From Hydromicrobium sp964415365 (lineage in GTDB: Bacteria > Actinomycetota > Humimicrobiia > Humimicrobiales > Humimicrobiaceae), in NCBI GenBank assembly GCA_964415365.1, contig CAYPYW010000015.1, positions 1-43,002 on the forward strand: 43,002 nt of DNA, written 5' to 3'. The notes beneath the pieces were generated by a model. The model made no database searches, was not told the DNA's origin, and worked only from the letters and a program-made list of their open reading frames with translations. The stretch's first letter is position 1. The number at the start of each line of letters is the position of its first letter. Positions 25,975-35,034 of the stretch are shown here, piece after piece. The position numbers and the translations under genes were made by a program.

Positions 25975-26991
25975 TTAGCCTTCTATTTTATTTATTGATT
26001 CTGCACATATCTTTAACGATTTTTTAAAAATGGATTCGTCTGCAATATCCTTACCTGCAATATCATAGGCTGTTCCATGCCCGACCGAGGTCCTTATGAA
26101 AGGAAGCCCTAGTGTCATGGTTACAGGAATGCCAAGGAGCTTCATAGCAATTGTAGCCTGATCATGATAAATGGCAACAATACAGTCAAATTCACCGTTT
26201 CTTGCTCTTAGAAATAAGCTATCAGCAGGAAATGGTCCATAAATATTTATGCCATCTTTCTTTGCTTTATCAATGGCGGGTTTAAAAATTTCTATCTCTT
26301 CTCTTCCGAGCAGACCGTTTTCTCCAGCATGGGGATTTATACCAGCAATAGAAATTCTGGGAGAAGATATTCCAATTTTTTTTAAAGAAATATTTGCAAA
26401 TTCTATAATGTTATAAATTTTTTTTGAATCTAATGAGGACAACATATCACGCAGCGAAATATGTGAGGTTAGCTGGAAAATCCTTATTCCATTAATTATT
26501 ATCAGTGGCACAATCGTAGTCGAATTTGTAATTTCAGCAAGGTACTCGGTTTGACCGTTATAATGATAACCTGCCAAGTTTATAGCTTCTTTATTTACAG
26601 GAGCAGAGCAAGTACCATCGATAACTCCATTTTTTATTAAATCTACCACTTTACTCAAATACAATATTGCTGCTTTTCCACATTCTTTATTTACCTCACC
26701 AATTTCAATATTTTTTAAATTTAATTTAAAATCATCATAAACCAATATAGAGGGATAACTTAGTCTTAATTGCATTTTAAGTTCAGAAATAGAATCAACT
26801 ATTATAAGGCTTAGATCATCGATTAATTTTTTATTTCTTAATCTGCTACTTGTTTTTTTTAATACTATAAAATCGCCAATTATTACAGGTATACAAATAT
26901 CAAATATCTTCTTGTCACTTAAGGTCTTTAGAATCAACTCAGGGCTAATTCCTGCAGCATCACCCATTGTTATACCTATCACAGATTTCAA
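25975..26991 (-). CDS. PdxA-family 4-phosphate dehydrogenase, probably PdxA2-type catabolic
   Basis: The protein has 338 residues. ITMGDAAGISPELI is the start signature. The three metal His are kept (177, 221 in INPHAGENG, 276 in IYHDQ). 'TLGLPFIRTSVGHGTAYDIAG' is the C-terminal block. The usual GHTE substrate motif is Gly-Gln-Thr-Glu (Gln147), an unusual change. PdxA makes part of vitamin B6. PdxA2 oxidises 4-phospho-D-threonate/erythronate, yielding dihydroxyacetone phosphate. Genetic context with an FGGY kinase and an aldolase favours the catabolic role, by inference. An NAD-dependent oxidation followed by decarboxylation is expected. Confidence 0.8.
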   Translation of the reverse strand: MKSVIGITMGDAAGISPELILKTLSDKKIFDICIPVIIGDFIVLKKTSSRLRNKKLIDDLSLIIVDSISELKMQLRLSYPSILVYDDFKLNLKNIEIGEVNKECGKAAILYLSKVVDLIKNGVIDGTCSAPVNKEAINLAGYHYNGQTEYLAEITNSTTIVPLIIINGIRIFQLTSHISLRDMLSSLDSKKIYNIIEFANISLKKIGISSPRISIAGINPHAGENGLLGREEIEIFKPAIDKAKKDGINIYGPFPADSLFLRARNGEFDCIVAIYHDQATIAMKLLGIPVTMTLGLPFIRTSVGHGTAYDIAGKDIADESIFKKSLKICAESINKIEG

Positions 26992-27003
26992 AAGTTTTCT
27001 CCT

Positions 27004-27810
27004 TTAATTACTTAATTCTAAAAAATCCATAACATCTTCAACACTTTTATTTTCATGTATTATCATTTTCAAACCTTTAACTATTCTTACAGGATCCTCG
27101 GATTGCCAAACATTTCTTCCATAAGTGACACCATATGCACCTACATCCATGGCATTTTTAGTCATTGTTAACACATCTTTCAAATTAGGCATTTTAGGTC
27201 CTCCAGAAACTACAATCTTAGCCGGACAGGATTCTATAACTTTCCTGTATGATTCGGGATCACCAGTATAAAATGTTTTAACTATATCTACACCCAATTC
27301 AGCAGCCGCCCTTGCTGCATAAGAAACATACTTTTCTGAGTATCTATCTTTTTCTTCTATTAAATTTCCCTTAGGATATATATGAGTTACTGTAGGCATA
27401 CCATAAGATTCGGCAATTTTAGTTATTTTACTCAACTGTTTTAGAAGCTCTGCTTGTTCTGATCCACAGACAGTACAACCTATCGCTATAGCATCTGCCC
27501 CTAACCTTATAGCTTCTTCAACATCTGCTATTTGTGCATCATATGTTGGATGAAACGGAGCAAATGAAGTAGCTTTCATGATAAAAGGAATTTTAGAATT
27601 AAAATTACTATAACACTTTTCTATGATTCCTTTTTGTATAGTAATTGCATCCGGCTTAGCAACAATTATTTTTTGCATCGTCTCATTAATTTTATTTATA
27701 CCTTCAATAACCCCCCAGCCTATTGCATGATCCAAGGCAATTGCAAGTATCTTCCCAGACCTTTCATTAAAAAGCCTTCTCATTCTCACTTCTTTTCCAA
27801 AAAAAGACAT
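27004..27810 (-). CDS. DhnA-type class I fructose-bisphosphate aldolase family (LsrF-like)
   Basis: The protein has 268 residues from an ATG with AAGGAG 6 bases upstream. It has an early 'AIALDHAIGWG' (Asp27, His28), then 'AIAIGCTVCGSEQAE' and 'GVDIVKTFYTGD' with the probable Schiff-base Lys at 178. 'IVVSGGPKMPNL' is the phosphate-binding block and 'GAYGVTYGRNVWQSEDP' the C-terminal signature. Family members split fructose-1,6-bisphosphate or related phosphorylated sugars (LsrF, 2-amino-3,7-dideoxy-heptulosonate). It is 12 bases from the pdxA-like gene, and together they suggest a final carbon-carbon cleavage step. Confidence 0.82.
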   Translation of the reverse strand: MSFFGKEVRMRRLFNERSGKILAIALDHAIGWGVIEGINKINETMQKIIVAKPDAITIQKGIIEKCYSNFNSKIPFIMKATSFAPFHPTYDAQIADVEEAIRLGADAIAIGCTVCGSEQAELLKQLSKITKIAESYGMPTVTHIYPKGNLIEEKDRYSEKYVSYAARAAAELGVDIVKTFYTGDPESYRKVIESCPAKIVVSGGPKMPNLKDVLTMTKNAMDVGAYGVTYGRNVWQSEDPVRIVKGLKMIIHENKSVEDVMDFLELSN

Positions 27811-27866
27811 GTATGGCTCCTTTCTTATAAAATATTATTATAATTTAAAAAATTGCAATTTTATTT

Positions 27867-28934
27867 TCATCTCACTCTCATTCTATTAAAATACTCAAAA
27901 TAGTATTCAATATTCTCTATAGAAATACCATTTGGTATATGATTTCCCATACACATAAAATAACCAGGACAATTTTTTCCAATATCAATGCACCTTTTTA
28001 CTTCTGCTTTTATGTCTTCTTTTTTTCCAGTCATTAAAACCCTACAATCTGCATTTCCAACAATAATTTTATCTTTACCATACTTTTCTGCTATATTCTT
28101 AAGAGATGTATCACTATCAAAACCAAATCCATCTGCACCTGCTTGGGCTATATCATCGATAAATTCATCATAATTTCCGTCAGCATAAAATAAAACCTTT
28201 ATACCCTGATTTTTTAAGGGAGCCCAGAGTTTTTTATACCTTGGGAAAATATATTTTCTATACCAACTAGGATTAAAGATTGCTCCTGTTTTCCATACAA
28301 TATCATCATGGCATATAAATACTTTAATATTAGTTTTTAACCATGCCTTTACTTCTAAAAGACTTAGGTTAAAAAACCCTTCTAATACCCTGTCAAACAT
28401 ACCTTCATTGCCAGGGACAGAGGATAGGAACATATCCCAACCAAAGGTCCTAATGCATGCACTAAACAAAGTGTGATATCTTCCTCCAGTAACTACTGCA
28501 TTTTTGAAAAGCTTTTTTGATTCTCTTAAGTGATTGCTAAATTCATTGGCTATTTGATCTATACTTGGCAGCCTGTATTCTTCTACAGGGTTGAAAGCTA
28601 TAACATCTTCTGTAGTTTTAAATGGACATGATTTTTCACTATCCTTTTTATCTATCTCATCCCATATAGCATGCCCCATATTTGTAATTCTTCCTTTTAT
28701 TGGCATCTCATACACATTCCATATAAAATCATAGTCCAGTGCTTTGCTCAACGCCGATTCAATTATATACTTTCTTTTATCATTAAAAGGATTTCTACTA
28801 CTATTATTGCCAAGTTTCTTTACATCTATACCTGTCTTTTTTAAAATATATTCCTCATTAGTTATAAACTCAGTATGTGGGATTGCATCTGTTATTCTTA
28901 AATTGAAAGTATCCATACCTCTTTCACTGCTCAT
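27867..28934 (-). CDS. uroporphyrinogen decarboxylase-like protein lacking the HxC motif
   Basis: The protein has 355 residues, the first gene of the minus-strand cluster. It has the URO-D barrel signatures 'FNPSWYRKYIFPRYKKLW' and 'GADGFGFDSDTSLKNIAEKYG', and 'IIVGNADCRVLMTGKKEDIKAEV' at the C-terminal side. Where the HxC ligand pair of MtaA would be, the sequence is VLFYADGN, so zinc binding of the MtaA kind is not expected. The last part reads FMCMGNHIPNGISIENI. A methyltransferase or lyase role cannot be decided. Confidence 0.75.
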   Translation of the reverse strand: MSSERGMDTFNLRITDAIPHTEFITNEEYILKKTGIDVKKLGNNSSRNPFNDKRKYIIESALSKALDYDFIWNVYEMPIKGRITNMGHAIWDEIDKKDSEKSCPFKTTEDVIAFNPVEEYRLPSIDQIANEFSNHLRESKKLFKNAVVTGGRYHTLFSACIRTFGWDMFLSSVPGNEGMFDRVLEGFFNLSLLEVKAWLKTNIKVFICHDDIVWKTGAIFNPSWYRKYIFPRYKKLWAPLKNQGIKVLFYADGNYDEFIDDIAQAGADGFGFDSDTSLKNIAEKYGKDKIIVGNADCRVLMTGKKEDIKAEVKRCIDIGKNCPGYFMCMGNHIPNGISIENIEYYFEYFNRMRVR

Positions 28935-29242
28935 AGCTACATTCCTCTGACTAAAACCTAATTTAATAGATGTTCTTTTAAAATTTTCTTAATTTAACTA
29001 CTAATCCATTAATATAAGTCTATCTAAAAATTTTTATTCCTAGAAATTAAGCATTATTATTTAATGATAACTATATCATTTTAAATAATAAAAAGTATAA
29101 GTAATAAAATATCTCTATATAAATAAATTAAAATAATTTTTTTTATTTCTAAAAATAATTATAATCTAATTAGTTTTCAAAAGGAATATTACATCTTAAA
29201 AAATAATATGTAGACTTATTTTTATAATCATCAGCTCAAATA
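28935..29242. other. divergent intergenic stretch, very AT-rich
   Basis: The stretch lies between the minus-strand catabolic cluster and the plus-strand aminotransferase operon. On the minus strand TTGAAA (29175-29180) and TATTTT (29152-29157) with a 17-base spacer could be the promoter of the cluster, but the AT-rich context makes this weak. No gene or RNA fold is seen. Confidence 0.3.
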
Positions 29243-29271
29243 TTGACTTTCAGCTAAATATAAAATATGAT
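29243..29271 (+). promoter_or_regulatory. sigma-70-type promoter of the aminotransferase/MttB operon
   Basis: TTGACT (29243-29248), a 17-base spacer and TATGAT (29266-29271) form a good promoter on the plus strand. Transcription would start near 29278, giving a leader of about 140 bases before the aminotransferase. The -10 box runs into a palindromic operator at 29270-29284. The same layout occurs before the hydrolase gene at 38898-38939. Confidence 0.65.
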
Positions 29272-29284
29272 GTTATCGTAACAT
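29270..29284. promoter_or_regulatory. candidate LacI-family operator, copy 1
   Basis: ATGTTATCGTAACAT has 6-base arms (ATGTTA/TAACAT) around TCG. It overlaps the last two bases of the -10 box and covers the expected transcription start, a classic repressing position. A close relative, ATGGTAACGTAACAT on the minus strand at 38898-38912, sits at the same position relative to its promoter, next to a LacI-family gene. Confidence 0.6.
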
Positions 29285-29418
29285 AAATAAACAAATAATT
29301 CAAAACCTGAATTCATATAAGTTATTGTTTATTAGTTGAAATATTTTAAGGAAAATATTAAAAATAAATAATATTTTAATATTAATTATAAAATTTTAAT
29401 AATCGAAGGAGAAATAAA

Positions 29419-30621
29419 ATGGCTAAACTAGCAATCAATGGTGGAACACCTGTAAGAACTAAACCTTATATTTGGCCTATTGTGGGTGAAGAAGAAGAAA
29501 AACTCGTTATGGATGTTGTAAAAAGTGGTAAATGGGGCCATTGCATGTCACCAGACTGTGAGGTAACAAAATTTGAAAAAAAGTATGCTGATTATTTTGG
29601 AGTTAAATATGCAATAAGCATCCATGGCGGTTCGACTGCTCTAGAATATGCCCTTCGAAGTATTGGTATTGGCCCAAATGATGAAGTTATTACTCCTGCT
29701 CTGACATGGGTTGCTACCCAAATGGCTGCTGTACTTATTGGAGCAGATCCAGTTTTTGTTGATGTTTGTCCAGATAATTACTGCATCGACCCCGAGAAAA
29801 TCAAAGAGGCTATTACGCCTAAAACCAAAGCAATAATTCCAGTACATTTAGGTGGTTATCTTTGTGACATGAACAAAATTATGGAGATTTCGAAAGAGTA
29901 TAATCTTCCTGTAATCGAAGATTGTGCACAGGCACATGGGTCACGCTATGATGGAAAATTGGCAGGTACTATTGGTAAATTTGGATGTTTTAGTTTTGAA
30001 ATATCAAAGATTATGACTGCTGGTGAGGGAGGAATGATAATCACTAATGACAAAGAAAAAGCAGAATACATATATAGTGCCACCAATGCTGGTTGGGCAT
30101 ATGGAAATAGAGGAAACTATCCAGATAAAATACCTGGCTGGAATCTCAGAATGACTGAATTCCAGGCAGTATTATTAAGTTTCCAGCTTGATAAGCTTGA
30201 GGAGAGAAAGCGGAAACGTTTAAAAAATGCCTTATATCTCACAGAACAACTTTCTAAGATTGAAGGAATTAAACCTTTAAAACAGGATCCTGATCAGAAC
30301 TATTTTTCTTACTTTTTCAAATTTGATTCGGCTCATTTTAATGATATTCCTGTACAAAAGTTTAGAGAAGCCTTGGAAGCGGAAGGTATTATTCGCTGCT
30401 TCTCATCAGCATCCCACCAGCTCGTTTATAAAATGTATCAGTTTTGCTCTCCGAGAAAAGACTATAGTAATGTATCCTGCCCAGAAGCCGAAAAAGCATT
30501 CTATAAAGAAGCTGTTGGACTCTCTGCGAGCGGTATGCTTCTTGCAGAAAAGGAAGATATGGATGATATTGTCAATGCTATTATAAAGATAAAGGAAAAC
30601 TGTAATGAATTATCCATCTAA
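29419..30621 (+). CDS. DegT/DnrJ/EryC1/StrS-family PLP aminotransferase
   Basis: The protein has 400 residues, with GAAGGAG 7 bases before the ATG. It opens AKLAINGGTPVRTKPYIWP, as in the scyllo-inosose/sugar aminotransferase branch. 'GGSTALEYALRSIGIGPNDEVI' binds PLP phosphate, 'IEDCAQAHGSRYDGK' carries the Asp168 that pairs with the PLP nitrogen, and 'FSFEISKIMTAGEGG' carries the Schiff-base Lys197. The family transfers amino groups between glutamine or glutamate and keto-sugars or keto-cyclitols. In a catabolic locus it could work in reverse, removing nitrogen from an amino sugar or amino cyclitol. First gene of a three-gene operon. Confidence 0.88.
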   Translation: MAKLAINGGTPVRTKPYIWPIVGEEEEKLVMDVVKSGKWGHCMSPDCEVTKFEKKYADYFGVKYAISIHGGSTALEYALRSIGIGPNDEVITPALTWVATQMAAVLIGADPVFVDVCPDNYCIDPEKIKEAITPKTKAIIPVHLGGYLCDMNKIMEISKEYNLPVIEDCAQAHGSRYDGKLAGTIGKFGCFSFEISKIMTAGEGGMIITNDKEKAEYIYSATNAGWAYGNRGNYPDKIPGWNLRMTEFQAVLLSFQLDKLEERKRKRLKNALYLTEQLSKIEGIKPLKQDPDQNYFSYFFKFDSAHFNDIPVQKFREALEAEGIIRCFSSASHQLVYKMYQFCSPRKDYSNVSCPEAEKAFYKEAVGLSASGMLLAEKEDMDDIVNAIIKIKENCNELSI

Positions 30622-30746
30622 CTTGAGAGAAAATAAGTATTGGGAAATTTAATAGCATAGCTTTCATCATATTATACTATTTATACTGCTCTTATTAAAA
30701 AGAAATTATATTAAAATTTGTTATCTTATTATATGGAGAGGTAAAA

Positions 30747-32222
30747 ATGATTGAATTCAAATTATATACAACCCTTTTAAGTAAATCGGATATTAAAAAC
30801 ATCCACAAGGCAAGCATTGAAATTCTTGAGACTATTGGTATGAAAATTAACAATAAAAAATTATTAAAAATTCTTGAATTAAAAGGTGCATCTGTCGATT
30901 ATACAAATTCTATTGTTAAGTTTCCAGCAAAGCTTCTAAATAAGACTGTTGAAGTAATAAAAAAGGATTACTCTAATGAAAATACTCTGTCAATTTATAG
31001 AGATGGGAATATGAAGACTGGTTATCACTGGGATGGCGGTCCTGCAATTTTTTATCTCGATTATGAAAACCAAGATTTGCGCAGAGGTACCGAAAATGAT
31101 GCTCTGTCAATTATCAAATTTGCCGATGCATTAGAACAAATCAGTAAAATATCAAATACTATGCTCGTCTATGATACAAATATCGAGGGAAAATACTTTA
31201 ATGCAAAGCTCTGGACAATAAAATCTACTGCACTTACAGTGAAAAATACTCGCAAATTCAGTTTTTCTGAAAATATCCATAGCGTAAAGGAACTTGAGTA
31301 TATCAGGCAAATCGGAGAGGTTATATTTGAAGATATTGAAGAACTTAAAAGAAGGCCAATTTTTGGAACCTGTAAATGCTCGATATCCCCTCTAAAGCTT
31401 GAAAAAAACGCTTGTGAAATACTGTATTACCTCGCTACAAATGGGTTTATGTGTGGTTTGTGTTCTATGCCGATATCTGGAGCTACTGCTCCTATTACCC
31501 TTGCTGGAACGATGGCACTAGCAAATGCAGAGATCCTTGCTATGTGTACTACAATAAAAGCAATTAATAAAGAAACAAAATGCTATTTTGTACCTTGGCT
31601 TACAATAATGGATATGAGGTCTGGAAATTTATCTTATGGAGCACCAGAATCTCTTCTTCAGAATATAGGTTTTCAGGAAGTCTTAAGATGTATCTATAAT
31701 GTCAAACCTTACCTTAATTCTCTTTATATAGATGGAAAACTTCCAGGTATACAATCCACTATGGAACGTACTATCTATAATTTAAGTAGCATTGCTTTTG
31801 GTATGAAATCTTTAAATAGTTTTGGCTGGCTTGATCATAGTCAAATTATCTCCCTTGAACAAGCAGTTTTAGACCTTGAAATAGCTGCTTGGATGGAGAA
31901 ATTCTATAGTGGTCTTATAGTAAATGATGAAACACTAGCTGTTGATGTTATTAAAAGAGTTGGTATTGGTGGTAATTATCTAAACGATATGCATACAGTT
32001 AAGCATTCCCATAATGAATTTTGGAACCCCGAAATAACTGATCGTGCTGTGCCCAAGGAACTCACATTAAAAAGCTATATGGAATCTGATATGCTTAAGA
32101 CAGCTCGAAAGAAAGTAAAACATATTCTAAAAGATCATGAACCATATTCACTTGATAAACATAAAGCTGAAGAGATCGATAGAATAGTAAAAGAAGCAGA
32201 AGAATGTCTTTTAAAAGAATAG
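30747..32222 (+). CDS. MttB-family (trimethylamine methyltransferase-like) protein, without pyrrolysine codon
   Basis: The protein has 491 residues, with GGAGAGG before the ATG. It has the family's opening (KASIEILETIGMKINNKKLL), the central 'GTCKCSISPLKLEKNACEIL' and 'MPISGATAPITLAGTMALANAEILA' blocks, and 'ERTIYNLSSIAFGMKSLNS'. The C-terminal part reads 'YLNDMHTVKHSHNEFWNPEI'. The reading frame has no internal TAG, so it belongs to the non-pyrrolysine group, which includes glycine betaine and other quaternary-amine demethylases. Such enzymes need a corrinoid partner; none is encoded in this window. The substrate is unknown, but an N- or O-methylated compound is a fair guess. Confidence 0.85.
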   Translation: MIEFKLYTTLLSKSDIKNIHKASIEILETIGMKINNKKLLKILELKGASVDYTNSIVKFPAKLLNKTVEVIKKDYSNENTLSIYRDGNMKTGYHWDGGPAIFYLDYENQDLRRGTENDALSIIKFADALEQISKISNTMLVYDTNIEGKYFNAKLWTIKSTALTVKNTRKFSFSENIHSVKELEYIRQIGEVIFEDIEELKRRPIFGTCKCSISPLKLEKNACEILYYLATNGFMCGLCSMPISGATAPITLAGTMALANAEILAMCTTIKAINKETKCYFVPWLTIMDMRSGNLSYGAPESLLQNIGFQEVLRCIYNVKPYLNSLYIDGKLPGIQSTMERTIYNLSSIAFGMKSLNSFGWLDHSQIISLEQAVLDLEIAAWMEKFYSGLIVNDETLAVDVIKRVGIGGNYLNDMHTVKHSHNEFWNPEITDRAVPKELTLKSYMESDMLKTARKKVKHILKDHEPYSLDKHKAEEIDRIVKEAEECLLKE

Positions 32223-32254
32223 AAATAAAACTCATAGATTAAGAGAGGTATGTA

Positions 32255-33100
32255 ATGTCTACAATACTTATAACTGGAGCATCGGGATTGATTGGAAGAA
32301 ACATGGCAATAGCTCTATCTCCGAACCATAATGTAATATGCTTTTCAAGGAAAAAGCCGTATGTAGATACTAAATTTGTCCAGGGAGCATTTCATTCTTT
32401 TGAAGATTTAAAGAAACTAGATAATTATAGATTCGATACTTTAATCCACCTAGGAGCAGTAACTGGAGGCTGCAGCGAAGAAGACGGAATAGTTGTTAAT
32501 GTTGCTGGAACACGTCGTCTTTTACGATACCTTATAGATCATGGCTGCAGTAAATTTATCTTAGCAAGTTCTATAGCCGCAGTTGGTCTTGCCTCTAAAG
32601 AGTTTATGCCATTAAAACTTCCTATACCCGATGAGCACCCATGCCTTGCGCGTGACGGATATGGACTTTCAAAATACTTAATGGAAGAAGTAATGCGCTT
32701 TTACTCAAGAATTTATAATGATGCTGATTTTATCGGTATCCGCCTTGGAGCTGTAAGTGAAGACGATAATCCCCCTGCGCTGGTAAAAGTAGGCCCTATA
32801 CAAGATTGGGCCTTTGTTTATCTTGGTAGAATATTTTTAAGTGACGTTATCAAAGTTTTTACACTCGCTGTTGAGTCAAAGCATAAACCTGGTATTAGGA
32901 TCATGAATGCTGTTGGCCCTGATTCTGCTTCTGAAGACACCGTTCCAGATTTGATGCGCTACTGGTTTCCTAAATATTATCAACAATTGGATCTTTCTTA
33001 CTATAAGCGTCCCGGTCATGAGAGAGATCCAGTCTTTGATATTAGTAGGATTAAAACTGAACTCGGTTTTAAGCCAAGGATAAGCATATTCAGTATATAA
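32255..33100 (+). CDS. NAD-dependent epimerase/dehydratase-like protein (extended SDR)
   Basis: The protein has 281 residues. The NAD site is ILITGASGLIGRNMA (Gly8, Gly11, Gly14). The catalytic Tyr136 and Lys140 lie in DGYGLSKYL, and Ser105/106 in ASSIAAVG. It is an extended-SDR sugar-type enzyme, perhaps an epimerase, dehydratase or uronate dehydrogenase. It is somewhat short: the C-terminus stops at FKPRISIFSI where relatives continue with a helix. The stop is followed by an AAGGAG with no gene behind it (33108-33113), suggesting that the locus was rearranged here. Confidence 0.78.
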   Translation: MSTILITGASGLIGRNMAIALSPNHNVICFSRKKPYVDTKFVQGAFHSFEDLKKLDNYRFDTLIHLGAVTGGCSEEDGIVVNVAGTRRLLRYLIDHGCSKFILASSIAAVGLASKEFMPLKLPIPDEHPCLARDGYGLSKYLMEEVMRFYSRIYNDADFIGIRLGAVSEDDNPPALVKVGPIQDWAFVYLGRIFLSDVIKVFTLAVESKHKPGIRIMNAVGPDSASEDTVPDLMRYWFPKYYQQLDLSYYKRPGHERDPVFDISRIKTELGFKPRISIFSI

Positions 33101-33122
33101 CAAGATTAAGGAGTAAATACAA

Positions 33123-33980
33123 TTATTCTTTAATCGCTCCGGAACTTATACCTTTTATAATATTCCTGTGAAAAATTAGGTAAATAACAATTGTTGGTAT
33201 TAGTGCTATAACTAAAGCAGAAAGCAGTGGTCCCCAATCTGTATTATACTGTCCCTTAAAAGACAGCATACCCACAGGAAGAGTTTTTACGTTATTATTT
33301 CTCATTATAACTAAGGCAAACAAAAATTCATTCCATATACTAATAAAGTTTATTATAAGGACAGAAGAAATGGCACCCATAGATATAGGCATTACCACTC
33401 TTAAAAATGCTGTTAAAATATTACATCCATCAATTCTAGCTGCTTCAATAAGCTCGTCTGGAAACTTCCTAAAATATGCTTGTAGTATTACAACTGAAAA
33501 AGGTATATTAAAAGCTATATTAGGTAAAACCAAACCAAAGTAATTATTTAATAGCCCCATTTTAGCAATAAAATAGTATAATGGGATTATAACTGAATAC
33601 ATGGGGATACCTATTATACCCATCAATATCATAATTATTATATTTTTTCCGGGAAATCTAATTTTCCCCATTGCATAACCTGCAAGTACTGAAACTATAG
33701 TTAATATTATAAGAGCTATTGTTGTAACTATTACACTATTTTTAAAATATATCCCTATAGTAATTCCTCTATCACTAAATACAGAAAAGTCATAATTTTT
33801 AAGATAAAAAGAACTTGGGAAATTAAATATTTTACTTCTTATTTCAATAGATGGTTTAAAAGATGAATAAAAAAGCCATATAATCGGGTACAATTGTAAA
33901 ATTGCCCATAATACTAATACTATTTGTATAACGCTATTACTAAAAAAACCACCAAATTCATTCTTCTTATTTTCTATCAA
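33123..33980 (-). CDS. sugar ABC transporter permease, MalG-like
   Basis: The protein has 285 residues with six membrane segments. The cytoplasmic coupling loop EAARIDGCNILTAFLRVVMP (179-198) is the EAA motif that contacts the ATPase. 'SIWNEFLFALVIM' is the usual MalG-group C-terminal block. It imports a sugar or oligosaccharide together with the permease encoded 19 bases upstream. No ATPase subunit is encoded in the window, so a shared MsmX/UgpC-type ATPase elsewhere is likely. Confidence 0.9.
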   Translation of the reverse strand: MIENKKNEFGGFFSNSVIQIVLVLWAILQLYPIIWLFYSSFKPSIEIRSKIFNFPSSFYLKNYDFSVFSDRGITIGIYFKNSVIVTTIALIILTIVSVLAGYAMGKIRFPGKNIIIMILMGIIGIPMYSVIIPLYYFIAKMGLLNNYFGLVLPNIAFNIPFSVVILQAYFRKFPDELIEAARIDGCNILTAFLRVVMPISMGAISSVLIINFISIWNEFLFALVIMRNNNVKTLPVGMLSFKGQYNTDWGPLLSALVIALIPTIVIYLIFHRNIIKGISSGAIKE

Positions 33981-33999
33981 AATCTCTCCTAAATACTAA

Positions 34000-34899
34000 T
34001 CAATCCTTAATTTTTTCATGATAACCTGAAGTTCTTATATAGATAATTCCAGCAGCTATTGATACTAAAAATACAATAACAGAAATTGTTGAGGCATAGC
34101 CGAATCTTTGTAAACGAAATGAATCTTTATATAAAAGCGTACCCAAAACCTCCGTATATCCCGAAGGCCCTCCCATAGTCATAACATAAACTATATCGAA
34201 TACTTTAAAAGAATATATTACTTGCAATACTATAACTATTGATAACACATTTTTTAAGAGTGGGATTGTGACAGAAATTATCCTTCTCATAGTAGAAGCG
34301 CCATCAATCTTCGCCGCTTCATAAATATCTTCACTTATATTTTGCATACCTGCTAAAAAGAAGATCATGGGAAAACTGCTATATTGCCATATTGAAACAA
34401 AGATAATTATAGCCATAGCTGTCTTTGGATCATCAAACCAAGCTCTTTGTAGTTCTTCAAGGTGAATAGCTCTAAACAAATTATTGATAATTCCATTTAA
34501 ATCAAATACTTTTAGCCATAGCAGGGATACTACCACAATAGATAGTACATAAGTTATAAAAAATATAACTCTGTATGTCCTCCAAAAGCGAATTTTAAAG
34601 TCAATCAGTACTGCAAGTATAAATCCTATTACTATAGTTCCAACTGTAGCTCCAATTGAAAATATTACCGTATTTTTTAATGCTGTAAAGAAATATCTAT
34701 CCTTAGTAAAAAGCTCTATATAATTATTAATACCAATAAAAACCTTTTCACCCATGCCATTCCAATTGAAAAAAGAAAGTGAAAGAGATTGAAACATTGG
34801 ATAAAATATAAAAACAACTATAAAAATTATTGCCGGTAGTATTAAAATGTAACCTAAAAAATATTCTTTATAATCGTTTTTAGCTATTTTATTTACCAT
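34000..34899 (-). CDS. sugar ABC transporter permease, MalF-like
   Basis: The protein has 299 residues and six membrane helices. The N-terminal block YILILPAIIFIVVFIFYP and the coupling loop EAAKIDGASTMRRIISVTIP (194-213) identify the MalF/UgpA-type permease. It is the second gene of the transporter operon, 135 bases after the binding protein gene, with a strong hairpin in that gap. Confidence 0.9.
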   Translation of the reverse strand: MVNKIAKNDYKEYFLGYILILPAIIFIVVFIFYPMFQSLSLSFFNWNGMGEKVFIGINNYIELFTKDRYFFTALKNTVIFSIGATVGTIVIGFILAVLIDFKIRFWRTYRVIFFITYVLSIVVVSLLWLKVFDLNGIINNLFRAIHLEELQRAWFDDPKTAMAIIIFVSIWQYSSFPMIFFLAGMQNISEDIYEAAKIDGASTMRRIISVTIPLLKNVLSIVIVLQVIYSFKVFDIVYVMTMGGPSGYTEVLGTLLYKDSFRLQRFGYASTISVIVFLVSIAAGIIYIRTSGYHEKIKD

Positions 34900-34958
34900 A
34901 GCTATTTATAAATCGAGATCACTTATTTCCATTATTTTTTATTATACCTTTTTTTATA

Positions 34959-34991
34959 TTACAGGGAGAAAAATAATATTCCTCCCTGTAA
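34959..34991 (-). promoter_or_regulatory. intercistronic hairpin between binding protein and permease genes
   Basis: TTACAGGGAG (34959-34968) and CTCCCTGTAA (34982-34991) form a perfect 10-bp stem with a 13-base loop. In the direction of transcription (minus) it is followed by A-rich rather than U-rich sequence, so it is not a typical terminator. Hairpins at this point in sugar ABC operons (malE-malF type) protect the binding protein message and keep its level above that of the permeases. Confidence 0.6.
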
Positions 34992-35034
34992 ATCTTTCAA
35001 AGAATAATTAATATTTATCATCTAGTATTCAGAA

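Noticed and set aside
25975..26991. Vitamin B6 synthesis role for the PdxA-like gene
   Set aside because: No pdxJ or other B6 gene is nearby; the context is kinase, aldolase and dehydrogenases. The role is not excluded but is less likely.
29041..29160. Low-complexity AT tracts as CRISPR or tandem repeats
   Set aside because: No regular repeat unit or spacing is present; this is base composition only.
30747..32222. Pyrrolysine-dependent trimethylamine methyltransferase
   Set aside because: The frame has no in-frame TAG and is full length, so it is a non-pyrrolysine member.
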